Of a DNA stretch of 64,000 bases, positions 13,701 to 27,500 are shown in pieces (within the stretch, counting starts at the first letter, position 1; the number at the start of each line of letters is the position of its first letter). Source of the DNA: Syngnathus acus (Eukaryota > Chordata > Actinopteri > Syngnathiformes > Syngnathidae). The stretch covers positions 2,421,001-2,485,000 of the forward strand of contig NC_051104.1 in NCBI RefSeq assembly GCF_901709675.1, given 5' to 3'. The translations under genes were made by a program, and so were the position numbers. Below the pieces are notes generated by a model. The model ran no database searches. It was given only the letters and a program-made list of their open reading frames with translations, and was not told the origin of the DNA.

Positions 13701-14970
13701 TCACTTATGTCGTAAGATTGTTTATCGTTTCAAAGCTGTGGTGCTTAACTTATTTTCCAAAGAATGAATTGCCTTTTTGGGAGCCCCAACACGCCAGAAG
13801 CGTAGCTCAATGCCTGAAATTGAACAGGAAGTCGGCCATTTTGCCAATTTGGGGGAATTCTGGAAATGTTCCCTAATGGAAGCTGCAGCGAGGGCTTTTG
13901 TTTGTCCAGAAAAGGGCCAAATTTGTGAGCCTGTGCTCTAATGATATTTGGGCGCCCCGGACCTCTTCCGCAGCTGTCTGGTGGTCTCACGTGTTCACGG
14001 TGAACATTAAGCGAGTCTTTTGTTGTCAAGCTTCTGCCTGACTCGGGGAACTTAAGGCGCTGCATTGCAGTGGCTGTCACCGCTTCATGAATTAAAACTA
14101 CATCCATAAAAAATACACACTGTGGGTTGTGTGGGAAGAAGCCTAATATTATGCCAAGCGTATTATTTTTTTTTTATGTTTGTAGTCGCGGCTAATGAGG
14201 CCGCCGTGACAAGGACGATAGCGGCAGGCGAAACTGTTTTGCCACAATTCCACTGCTTATTTCAGTTGTTCCTCCCTCTTTAAGGTTTATTGCATCACTT
14301 CAAAAAATGACGTCAATAAGTGCATTAACTTGTTAAAAACACGTGTTTATACAAGGAACCGCCAGGGACATAAATCAGGATTACCTCCAGCTCATCACTG
14401 ATTGTTTTTTTTCTCACTCACACGATTGTAATGCTCTCATAAATCATATGGATTTATGCTTGAATACTGAAATGACTGTATGAGAGCAACCACTTTGTTA
14501 GGAACGCCTACACGAAACAAATTGAGGGGTCCTGAACATGAGCCCAGCAGCACTCCTGTTAAAGTTAGAACAAAACACCAGTTCAGCAGGAGATTTGGTG
14601 GACACGTCGATCATGAAATTTAAAAAAAAAAAAACATGCACAAAAAAGTCTCAAGGCCTGAAAATAAACAGGAAGTTCAAAATCAGTCATTCCAAAGATG
14701 CTAAGGAAAACGTAGTCGAAACACCTCGACATAGCCCACTGCAATAATAAAAATAGTGCGAAACTAAAACCTCTCTGACAGTGTCATCAATCAAACCAGA
14801 GAATCTACCTTTTTTTAATATATTTCTTGTATCAAGTGTTAGAAGGTGAGGCGGGTCTACCTAATGAAGTGGCCAGCGAGTCTTGTGGAAAATTGCTCAG
14901 TGTAGCTTGTTAACGTTCTTTCTGGAGGACAATCGCTTGCTTTATTAACTTGTCAAGCTTGCGCACACAC

Positions 14971-15012
<42 letters not shown>

Positions 15013-18000
15013 TAATGTGCACCCAGATACTGCTTTTGGGCCGGCGCCAACATCGCGGGCTTCTTCGCTGGCCGAGCACCGCTGATTAATCTTGGCTCTC
15101 TTTCCAGCCAGCAAGAATCTGATTGGCTGTCGTGACAGCGCGGCGCATTATACAAGTCTTAATGCCTTGACTTTGTCTGCTGTTCACTGTCAAATATATA
15201 TATCTCTATATATACTTTAAAAAAACAGAAAAGGAAGGATGGGGCTGTAAGTTGTCTATCATGGGGGGGGGGGCGTCCGGCCTGGAGTTGTTACAAGACT
15301 TTTATGGCTTTCCAGAAGTTGCTTTATGAGTGTTTTAGTTACTGAGGGGAATATTGGGTGGGATGCGTTGACGTCAACTTGATGGAGTTAACTTCCAACA
15401 AAGTTGGCAATGCAAGTCTATTGGAAACTTTGTGGCAGCCCACAGACTCAAAATTGGCCTTTTCTACCATTTACTTTGTCAAGAAACTGTTAAATTGGCA
15501 CCACCAGGCCAATGGAAAATTCCTACTAGCCTACAGAGAAATAACGGAAGCATTGAAGTGTGTAAGAAATGCTAATTTGGCAAGAAAATGTTCGACTAAT
15601 TAGCCTACGTGTTCATCCAGCAAAAGTTGCTCGTGTGTACAAGCAGAACCTAATCGTTTTGAAACTTCGAATCTGTATTTTTTTTATCACGACACGGGTA
15701 TTTTGCGTTCTTTGATATTTCAAAGATGTTTACCGCGATTATTGGACGAATCCTGCAAGCTTTTGGTCTTCTGATCAGCATGCCCCAAAAAAATGAGCTT
15801 TCCAACCTTGAAATTTGTCTGAATTTGGCCTGAAGTGTGTCTGACCAATGACCCCACCAGCTAATCCCAAGTGGCGTGTGCATTTTTGAAATTGTTGCAT
15901 TCAATTTTGTCATCTGCGGACAAATCTCAAGCCTGCGCCAGGGACGTGTTTTCCATTTGGCTAAATTCCATTCTTTTCTCATCGCGGCAAAGATTTAACG
16001 GCCGCCGATTCCTCGGCGTAATGAGAGCGGGAAGCAATCTTGTCTGCGCGGGAGATAGCGGATACATTTTCTATCCCGGCTACATCCTGGCCTTAAGCCG
16101 CCGTCCACCTACGGGTGACTCTCGCTGACCGCCGAATGTCAATGACAACGTGACACACAGACGTGAGGGATGATGAGGAGTGACAAGAGGGTTACCACGG
16201 CAACCGCAGGCCGGATGAGGAAAAAGGTCACGATCAGGCAACGTTGCACCAAAATTCTTCCAGGACAGACTCCAACTCAGAGCCGATGGCCGGTTCCATA
16301 AAGGACGTGCCAGCTTGTGGCAAATCTTATCTCTGTTGTCAGAGCAAATAAAAGGCGTTCTCGCACAATTGCAGACGGAGGACGAGATAACCGCAAAGTT
16401 GATTTCTTCTCTTACTGAGGATCTCATTTGGGTCTTTTTTTTTTCCCCCTCTCCACACCACCGCAGGGCAGGAAAAGGAAGCCTTGGGTGTTAAAGTTCA
16501 CACCGCGCAGGTCTGACTCGGACTTGTGTTACTTCCATTTCCCATCCTGGTAGCTACAACAGCTTTCAAAAAGTGAGTCTCTGGTGCTAAAGTTCACAAG
16601 CCGGTTCCTTCCATTGTGGCACATCTTACACAGCCGCCTACAAGCTGGGAAATGAAACTTTTACTTCTCGTTCTGTCTCCAGCAGACACACCGAAGGGGG
16701 AGGGCCTCCGAGTGTGACTTGCTAATTAGTCCCGTTTGCGGCACACGCCATGGTCTTTGGTGTTGGGTGACTTTGACAAAGTGCCTAATGGTCAGGAGGG
16801 CTTGGGGGGGGGGCTGTGAAGCTGCCCGCTGTGTTGCATCCCGAATGGCCTTCTTGCAACAACTCTGCGTTTTTCTTTTTTAATCCCAAATTGAATCTCC
16901 AAGGTGCCCTTGGGAAGCGCCATTTCATCCCGCAGCCGTTTGCAAGCCACGCATAACGCGGACGGTCAAATACATCCGTCGCCATGCCTGAAGCGCTTAA
17001 CTTTTGTCATTTATATTCATCGATTAGTCGTAGTTGAGCTTGAAGGTGATGTCGCGGCGAGATGCTAAGGACCAGGCTCTTAATTGATAGCCGCCTCCAG
17101 CGGCTTAGAGCGGAGTGTGCCTTCGACCGCGGTGCAAGTCACTTGAGCCGTAATTAACAAGACGCACGTTCGCAAAGTCACAAATAATAAGAGTGGAATC
17201 GGGTTCGGGTGAAACGCAAGCTGAAGGCGACATGAGCGGCCTCACCTCGCCTCACCTCACGTGTCGGTGACAGGTGACTGGCGGCCAGACGGCTTTGTCT
17301 GCTCCCGGCGGCGAATCTAATCAAAAGGCGGCCGCTCAAACAAAAGAAAAGGCCACGTCCAATCCCGACTGACCGCCCTCGTGTGAAAATGTCAGATAGG
17401 AGACGCCCGCTCGCCGTGATCGTCTCATGATGGAGATGTTAGCAAGGGGCTCCCGCTGCGGCGGCCGCTCCAAATGGAGAACATTACGGCCCGAGGCGTC
17501 TCATAAATCTCTCGGCCTCCCGCTGTTGGCTAATACAGCGGCTTGCCGTGCAATTATTTCCCTCTGATGACAAACAACAAAACAAAACATGCGCGAGTGT
17601 GACTAACATGCGCTGTCAGGAGTCCATTGATGGAAAGTGCCATGAAAAGTGCACAAACACATGCGGCAAATTGTTGCGACGTTTCCCTTGAAGAAAGAAA
17701 AAGCAACTGAACCAGTTTTGGGTTCTGGCAAGCTGTTTCGTTTCAGAATCCCTTAATTATGTGATTGTGAGATTTCGCCGTGGAATTAGGACAACCTGTG
17801 GCGACATATGCAAAATGGCAATCTGCTCTGGCAGCACACGTGCGGTCCGCGTCGTGTCTCAGGTTGGCTCACCTGGCCGGAGACGCCGCTGCCCCGCTTT
17901 TGTGTCGCAAGGCTCTATTTGGCGGGAAAGGGGCTGCCCGAGGGGCCTCGCAAATCCCAGCTTCCCCTCTTCATCTTGAAGAGCTCAAGTCTGCCTTTTT

Positions 18001-18842
18001 TACGTTGTGTGTGTGTGGGGGGGGGAGTGCTCGGTGCTCGCCACCTGTCTGCCGCTAGTAGCGAGGCGACAGTCAGATAAATGCGCGGAAACAACGCGGC
18101 TGGTTAGCACCGGGGGCGGCGAGTCAGAGCGCGATGCGAGGCCATGCGCCGCAGTTGGGATTTTAATCATCTCCTCTCCCCGGGAGTGACACTGGCGCCG
18201 CACGGGGTAACAAAGATAGAGAGCGAGGGGGTGGGGGGGGGCACCCAGCCAACAAACAACAGCCTCGCCAACCTCGCCGAGTGGATTAGCGGCGTCGCTT
18301 AGTGACAACTAAGCAAGCGTCCGGGCCAGGTGGTGAAGAAATGTTGCTTCTTTTTTGTTTCCATTTTATTTTTATGATTCATGACATCGTTAAAAGCAGC
18401 CACAAACTGCGACATTGCCAGATCAGATTAAATTAGAGGCGGCGAATGAAACATGAGGTCGCCAAACTGAGCAAGTGGCTGTGGATAAAAACAACGTCCG
18501 ACCCGAGGATATTGTCACACAGCGTGTTGGCGAATCCATGTCTTAAATGACGACCTCGGCATTCTCCAACCGCTCCCGTCGCCGTTACTCAACATGAGCT
18601 GAAATTGTGCAGCACGTCAGCATTGCTGCTCCGGAAAAGTGCTCGACGTCTATTTTTGATTTGATGCCATAGTCGACTCCGCTAAAAATCCCTCTGTGCT
18701 AATTAGCGACTTTGAACATCTTTGAAAGCAGCCGCTGTGTTTGGAATCGTTGGCTTATTTTCTACACCCGAACCGCTACCAGGGATTTTGAGAGGACATT
18801 TTAGTAAACATATACGGATCCCCGTGGAGATACACAACACGG

Positions 18843-18927
<85 letters not shown>

Positions 18928-21900
18928 CCATTCATTTGCTGCAGTTGCTTCTGGCCGTTCATCCATCGCAGGTGTTTTTACAATCCAGCCATTATCCGGC
19001 CGCGGCTTCGCCTCTCCTTGAGTCAAGTCGGCGCCCGGGAAAAGTTTGGCGCTCGTTTGAGGAGTTGAGCCCGGCATTACGGCTGTCTCGCAGCATCGAG
19101 GGCTTGATGGAGCCTTTCCGATGCAATGCGGTAAACAAGCTTCACAGGTGTGCCGGCGCTTCTGCTCCTTAATTGGCTAGCGAGGTGCGCGATGGAGCTA
19201 GCAACACACGCGCGCACGTCACGCACGCACTCACTCACTCACAACAGTCGGATGGAGTGACTGTGCAGTATACGGATTCTCAATTACTTTTGTGTATTAT
19301 TTTTAAAAATGACGTGCTTGAGCCACCCACCTGTCTTGGGCTCCACGGAGAAGTAGGGCTGTCCGTGCACGATGCTGTACACCACCCTGGCGCTGTTCCC
19401 GTACGTGGGGTCGTCGGCGTCGGTGGCCGCCACTTGCACCACCATAGTTCCTGCGGGGGCGGACGGGCCTTCATTAGTTGCCACGGCAACCGACACGGCT
19501 AATTGCGGAAACGGCTGCGGTTGCACTTGAAAGCTGAGTCACATTGGAAGGATGGAAACTTATCAGGCGGTAAATAACGTCATTAGGTGCGATGCTGTCG
19601 TCAACGCCGCCGCTGTTTAGCTTCGGAATGACTTGTTATTTTCGGATGTCGTCAAGAACGCAACATCTCAAAGGCCTGCTGCCGTTTGTTTGCAAGTGTA
19701 ATTCTTTTCTACTTCCATTGTTTCTGTTTTGAGCCAAAGATGTCGACGCCAGATGGAGAGTGCGACCCATCGAGGACTCTACTTGTTTGTCCAGGATGTT
19801 CTCGTGCATCACACAACGCAATTACATCTTCTAAATTACTTTCTTGGGTTTTCAAGCAAGGGTCACGCTAACATTTTTGGGCTCCAACCCTGAAGACTGA
19901 ATTGAAAGTCACATGATCAAAATGTTGAGTTCATCGTATTGGTGGAATCTCCTTGAAAAGCCTCAAAAAAGCTCCTTGCCCGCCTGCTTCATATTTCATT
20001 TTAACGACGCGCACGTTTAGATTGTAGCATATGACAGAAAAGCGACGCCTTTTGGGAAGCAAAGCCGCTCGTAAAAAACGCGACTTTCCGAGGCGAGCCG
20101 TGTTTTACGGGCTTTTACAGAATGAAGTGATCACAGAAATGGAAGATTAGAGTCGGCCGGGCGCCTCGTAAAGAAGCACAATTAACGGGCGGGCGGGCGG
20201 ACGGCGGTTCCGTGCAGGAGTTACAGCGTGCCGGCCGGAGAAGGACGCCCGGATTATATCATCGCCTCTTAGTCATGACAGCTTCCGTTACGGCTCGTTG
20301 GGAGCGCCAAGGTCAAAGGACCGACGAGAGGGGCGGGGCGTCTGGCCTCACTTGAACCGTGGCGGCTGGCAAAAAAAAAAGGGCATTTGTACTTTAAAGG
20401 ACTCACTTTTTGTTTTCTGCTCATTTCCATCTGTATGCAAGCACCAGGGAAGAGTTTTATTTATTTATTTATTTTTAATCTCTTTTTGCAAGCAGAGCAT
20501 TAGTAAAAAAAAAAAAAAAACTCGAGGGATGTGCTCGCTCTCTACAGGACTTTTTTTTTTTTTAAGACAAAAGGCCATGGAAGACAGAGCAAATGAGACA
20601 TGAGCCAGTTATCCGAGCAAGTTGTTTTAGTCCATCGAAATCGATCTCTTGAGAGTATCATGTTAGTTAGTTGTTAGCTACTGGCCTTGGACGGTATTGT
20701 AGCTACCAATCACGTCAATTCTTTTGGATGGCTTCCATATCTCATCCAGAGCAGGATGTTAGCATGTCAGTCTGTCTGCCGAGTTTGTCGCAGAACTGCA
20801 GTAACAATGCGGCGGTGACGCCGATGAGGTGGCAGCTCGCGGCCTAGCCGACGGCATTTCACCGTCTCGGCTGGAGGACGCCAGATAACGGCATTGTCCC
20901 CCGATCAAAATGGATTTGCCTCAATCAGAGGGTGACCACGCAGGTAAGCGTGGACAGGAAACACCCCGGAGGCGTGCCTTGCTTTGCTCCGGTGGCCTCT
21001 CAAACGTGCGTCACACATCAACAGCCTTCAGGCCCGCGCTGGCATTTTAGCTGATGGATGGAAATCGAGGGGACGGCCGGCACCAAAACAAGCTTGTTTC
21101 AAGAGATTAAAATGTAATGTAAGAGCAAATAATGGAAATGAGAGCAAGCTCACCTAGCGGCGACATCTCTGGCACTCCCGCCAAGTAGGGCCCGTCGAGA
21201 AACTTGGGCTCGTTATCGTTGATGTCCTGCACCTTGACCACAAACTCGGAGCGCGGCTCGACGGGCAGGTTGCTGAGTCGGTCCACGGCTTGCGCCTGCA
21301 GCGTGTAGTAGGCCTGCGCTTCCCGGTCCAGCCTCTTAGTGGCGTGGATGTCGCCTGTGTTCTCATCGATGGTGAAGATGGAGGTGGCGCCCTCGCCCGA
21401 CAGCACGTACTTCACCTTGCCGTCGCCCTTGTCCACGTCCGAGTGAAGCTGGCCCAAACAAAAAGGGCATGAATGGAAATATCAAGGCCTTGTGTACATT
21501 TGGCGACTACATTCATATTTATGAAATGGCCAATATGAGCAGTGATGTTCGGGGGGGGGGGGGGGGGGGGGGTTTGCATTAATCTGGACGAGCAGCGCTT
21601 CTTTTCGGAAACGTTGAAAGCTTCTTTGATAAATTCACGATTGTATAGACCGAGCGCGGAGGTCGTGTTCCCCAGTGAGATAAGTCCCTTTTGATTGCTT
21701 CATATGAAATTGCCGTGTTGACAAATCCATGATCAAACCGGAAAAGAAAAAAACATTTTTCATATCGCCCAGCAAAACTCAGATGAAAAAGGGTCGACTA
21801 AAGCTGGCCTGTTATTATTTTAAAAATCTGAAGAAGCATCTGAAAATCCCAGAGTGACGTCCGGCGTTGTTGAAGCTCTAATGAGCCGCAATACAGAGTG

Positions 21901-24529
21901 CCACAAGTGGTGAGTTGAGGCTTTTAAGAAAAATGTTTCTGCAGACACCATGATGGAGCACCTTCCATTTCATGGGACAGAATGGGCGGGGGGGGGGTAA
22001 TTTAGGTTTGTCGAGCGGCGGAATATACTAAGTGGGAAGATGGCATGCATTTACATGGCGCCTTCAAGATGCTACGAGTGCCTCATTCACGGCGTTCAAA
22101 ATGGAAGCCAGCTCAGGTCATCTGGACCCACCCGCTCACTTTTATTTGCGGGCCATTCAAAAACATGAAAAGCGCTCCTCCAGCCGCCCAAATAAAAATG
22201 GTATCATGACACTAATTCAAGTCTTCAAAATAATGTGGCCATGTAAGATTTTATTTGAAACTGACGATACCTTGTCAACACAAAGATGGCGTCCTTCAAT
22301 GTAAAAGTGCCGTGACGCGCCTGTTGCTTTGTTTGCAAGTAAAATGAGTCGAGTTGAGCGTCTCGCTCAAGGCCGCATCAGCCCGAGACGTAACTTAACT
22401 CGCTGAGCCGCTACCGTAAGAGTGCGCAACATTCAGCCTGGAAAAGGCAACGAGAATCATCGTATTGGCGAATCAGGCATCACAGCTCAATCATGTTTTC
22501 GGTTGTTGTGCTTTTCAATCACGGCGGAGAAAAAGAATAATTGGCTTGAGTCAAATGACTTTTTTGCCATTATTGTGAGCAGCGGCGTCTAATTAAGTTT
22601 GTGTGTGTTTGTCATATAGCGCGGCGACAGGCTGCATGTGTCAACATTTTCTTTGCGTTAGCGCCAGATTATTGTCGGAAGCCCTCGTTCAATCTATTGG
22701 AAGAATGTCAACATGACGGGAAATAAGCGACGCCGCTGCAAGTTTGATTCGACGCCAGAGTTTTTCCATTACCGCGATGCATCAGCGACGAGAGCTGGCG
22801 TGTTTGGGAAGCGCCAGAATTGCCATTTGGCGTCTTGGAGTGGCTCCATGCTCGTGTGTTTAACAAAGTCAACATTTCATTTTGGCGAGGGGGAGGTTGG
22901 GCACCTCGCTAAGACTTGACATTCCTTCCCCCCATTTGATTCTGCTATGCACTTTCTATTTCAGTCCAAACATCATTTCCTGTCTGCATCTTCATTTAAT
23001 TGGTCCTCTTTTTCATTTTTCTACTTTGCAAATCAATAACCGAGCAGACGTTTCAATCCGCCGGGCATCATTCATTAATTTCGAGTGGTGAATCATTAAA
23101 AAGGAGGCCGAGATGAGAGGGAGATGTGTGACGGCGCTACAAAAAAAAGAAGAAGGGGGGGACAAAAAAAGAGATGTCACACAAAGAATCCATGTGAGCA
23201 GCTGTCTCGGACGTCGGCGCTTTGCGTCCATTCACTTCGTCCACTTGTCGCCACAGGAGATGCGACAAGGGGGCGGCATGGACACCATTGAAACTCACTA
23301 ACCCGTTTTTTTTCCCCACTATAATCAAAACCCAAGCTGGTTGATTGGTAAAATTAAATCAATTGCTATATTTTGTGTGATTATTATTTTTTAAATCCCT
23401 CGTGTCATTATGTCTCATTATTTATGATTATAATGCTGATTAAGTTGTTGAGTAACTATGAATGAAGTGTACTCCTATTGATCAATTCTCAATTATTTTC
23501 CATTAGGATGGAATTGGAATGGATATTTTGGGGCTGTTGACAGATTGGACTCGATTCCTGCCAGGAAGCGGGCCGCCGCTTGAATCGCCTCTGATTACAA
23601 ATTGGCCAACGAGAAGGCAGATGTGAACAAAGACGGACAAAAATGCGGCGAGCTGGTTTGCATTTCCACCGACCGCTGCTGCCACGATTCAAAGAGGTCG
23701 CCGCTCCGAGTCGGGGAAACAATGAGACGTGATGCGGCGGCCAAAGTTGCCGGATATTGAATGGTGGACATTTGTTCTGGGAGTTGAGACCCCTTGGGGG
23801 TTCCTAATAAAGTGGCTGGATGATGAGAAGAAAGCTACTGATGGCCCCTCCACTTGGCCACCATTCGCCCGCTCCCACATCAATAGACTGAATCAAAGTG
23901 GCAGTCGGGGCAAGCTCTTGTATTTATTCCGATATTTCATGCGTGTGTGTGTGCGTGTGCGCCCTCATCACAGGGATGCACATGAATGGGGGACAGGAAT
24001 AGGTATCCCTTTCAAATGGTTCTGGAGGAGGGAATCAAAGCCCCTTTGTCAGAAAAAAAAGGCCAGTCAGATGCAAAGCCGCTATTTTATTGTGGGCTTT
24101 TTTTTTTTTTTTTTGCTTCGTTCCCTGATGCGCAACGGCAGAACGAGGCTGCCAAGCGTCTGATGGACACAGAAATAAAAGTGAACAATAACAAGCCGGT
24201 TGTATCGTTTCGGCTTGGCTTGGTGTCACCTGCAGAAACACACGAGGGGAACGTTGTTTGTTGGCAACCGCTCGTTTTAGCTATCAAGATGCTAGCAGTT
24301 CGTCATTGATTTAACAGGTGATAAATGCGGCCCAGGCCAGCCGGCCAGCGTTCTTCTTGGACTTCAAGCGTGTAGACGGGAGCTAACTGAAATGAATGTT
24401 ACCGTCGGTGGCTAAATGCATGCTTCAACTTGCTGTGAGTCACAGCCGACAAAAACTGCAGGCGAGGAGCTTTGATAGTGCACTAATGCTACTCTATGAT
24501 TTGCGACATTTACAAATGGCGCCCAACAC

Positions 24530-24567
<38 letters not shown>

Positions 24568-27500
24568 GCACACAAGTGAAGTGTTGATTTTAAGCAACAG
24601 CCAGTGTAAACCTTGCGTTCTTCCTTTTGGCGAGCAAGAAGTACAACTATAAATATCGGCCTTTCGAGGGCCTGGCCAGATATTTCCACCTACGATTGGA
24701 GCTCATAAAAGAGTTACAATCTTGTGAATTCACACACACACAAACACACACACACACACTCTGTCTCGCACTCTCACGTCGGCTAGCAAATAATATGATT
24801 TGTCAGAGGGGCTCCAACGGGGTCAAGGTGTGCATTTGACACATCTTCCCCTCCGGTGTGGCACAATAACGACAATTTACGAGGCGCACTGTCGCTTGCC
24901 AACACGCTCCACAAAAGCACCGCAACAAAATGTCATTTGAGACGCTGACACACTTGCACTTGCTGACAAGTAGCTTCGTCATTGCCCTCGGCATCATTAG
25001 GAGTTGCACTTCCTGGATGATGATGACGATGAGAACAATAACAATAGAAAAAAAAACTACTACTAATGATACCAAGTGTGATTTTAAGATGTAATTTCTT
25101 CACACGCACTCCAAATGATTTCTTGCTATTGTTTCCCAAAGGTGAGCGTGGGCAAAAAAAGTAGGGGAAGAAGAAGCGAGCCTGGCGGAGGGAAACGCTG
25201 GCTTAATGACACGGCTGGTGATTTGCAGCTGATTTTACCAGCGACAACTTTGTTGCATTGTGAAGGTGAGCCGTCAAGGTGAGCCAGCCCGCCGCTGCTG
25301 AAAAACACTTTGCTCAATCCCATTTTGCCGGCATATGATGAAAAAGCGAGCGTCGCGGCCGAGGAGCCATTACGCCGCCGAAGGGAGCTTCTCCGGCGCC
25401 GCTCCATTTTTTCCTTTTTCCTTCCTGTCTTGATCTCGAGGGGAATGTGACAAAGCCCTTCCCGTTTTTTTTTTTTTGCCTCTGCTGTCCAATTTGCACG
25501 ACCCGCAGCGAAAAGTCAAAATTGGCAAGTGTGCGCTGCTTTGCGGCCGCTCTCCATTCATCTTCCAGCCACTCTGCATTGTCTTGTAAAAAAAAAAAAG
25601 CCCAATAAAATATCCTAAAAGTGCTCCTGCGCAGGTAAAATGAGGGAGCTTTCCCTTTCTGTGCCGTAGCGTCATCCATCATGGTGTTTCTATCGCCGCC
25701 TAATTAGTTGGCCTTGCTCTCTGCGTGCAAAGCTACTTTTCATCCAACGTGAGACTTCAGCCTCAGGGCAACACGTGCCGTTTGATAGACAATGGCGGCG
25801 GCGGCGACACCCGTTCAGATGCTTCAGGGTCAATGAGATCGCACGGGGGGTCGCGCCGCACTCATAACACTAATTAGAGTCCCCATAATTAAACTCCCAA
25901 GCCTCTCGAGCGTAGTCGGGAAGCGGGCGGGGGGTTCTTGGCAGACGCTAATCAGAGCCGAGCCACTTTGAATTATTTGAAGGCTTTCACTCAAAGTGAG
26001 GAGGAAGCGAAATTGGCTTGAAAGACGGGCAGGTAGGCAAGAAGAACGAAAACAGCAAAGAACCGGCCATCGACGCGACTTCAAGTCGATCTCCGAGTGA
26101 GATGAGATAAGACAACGTCTCATTCAGCGTCGGCCATCTTTTCCTGTTCATCCATTTTCAAACTTCGCACATCCGCCAACATCAGCATCTTGCACTTGTT
26201 AAGAGCAAACGCAAAGCACAAGCACACCAACGTCCACTCGAATGGACCCCGGCAGGCTAATTAGCCCACCGCAAAGTAGCCCGTAAAGCTGCGGGTGCGA
26301 CGCCGAGCTATAAAATCCAGCGCCGTCCGGGGTGCGCCAAGCTTGAAGCGCCACAAGTCATCCGAGCCCTCCAGGTGCAATCACGCTCGAGTGCGCCGGC
26401 TCTTACTCGAGTGAGCTTGAAAGTGACTTTTTTGATGAGCTTCGTCTTTGTCATGTGTAACTTAAAAGCAAAGTGCCACGACGTTTGCAATAAAAAAAAA
26501 AAAGCCCACGTCCGTAACTGTTACGGTGAGCGCTCGCCCAAAAAAAAACATGAACAGGGAATTGCATTAGTGCATCTGTATGATGTCGAGAACAAAGCTC
26601 AGTCTCAGGAGTCGAAGTGGAACAGCCACTTGAGTACCCTTCTTCATCCTTTTCTTCCTCCTCATCTCAAAAGAGGCAAAGACGTGTCTTTGCTATTTCC
26701 TTGGCATAATTGCGTCTGCTTGTTTACCATTCTCAGGCTCTCTGCACACATTTGGATTCATAAACATGGCCGGCCTCTCATTTAACGAGAGCGACATCGC
26801 TAATCTCCTTGCCTGAAGCCACAGATTAAGATGGCCGACAAGGACACGGGGCGGCGGGTGACGGCCACGCATGATTAGCGACACGTTAGCCGAGGACGGC
26901 CGCCATCTTAGGGAGCCGGAAGGAATTCTGCGAGGTTTACGCTGCTAGGCTCGTTAGGACGCGTCGGATACACGGCGTCAGATTTATCGTTAGCATCAAT
27001 ACGATTTACAACCAATCCCAACGTTGTTTTTGTCCAATCTTTGTATCCGGGAAATATTTTACGACGCCGTACGTCAACCTGTTCCTGCATCTTTTTAGGC
27101 AATTGACTGGTCAGGGAGACGACTGCATTCTACATTTGGACTTGCTTCATTTGGAGCTCGGGTAAGTGATCAAAAGACAGAACGGCCTCTTTTTGAGCTA
27201 TAGAATCTAACTGTGGGTAATTCAGTTCCCTGTCCTTGCAGGTTTTTTTTTTTGGAGTGGGACTCAGACAGAAAGGGCAGGTCTCCGCGGCGCTGCGTGT
27301 AAATATTGTCATGACCGCCGGGAAAAGCAACCCAGTGTTTACTGCTCGGCTCCCTGAGCCAAACCGCGCGGCGGACGAGCACAGGAACGCCACCGTGTAG
27401 AGGATGCGCAAGGAAAAAAAATGTTTGGAGCCTGACATTTATCAAAAGTGGCCTTTAGTCAAAGTCCTGGGCGAAGCGTGAAGAGGTTTCCTGATGAGGG

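Larger units (their letters stand above)
13103..19330 (-). other. cdh7 intron 3 (6.2 kb)
   Basis: GT-AG intron with CA and GT microsatellites (14964-15010, 18844-18925). Even-complexity, homeobox-site-bearing stretches near 17020-17180 and 17380-17560 look like possible conserved non-coding elements. No gene was found. Confidence 0.85.

Noticed and set aside
18703-19077. Open frames of Cys-Val or Thr-His repeats over the TG tract
   Set aside because: Translation of a dinucleotide repeat in an intron; the same applies to the repeats near 46962, 56843 and 61909.
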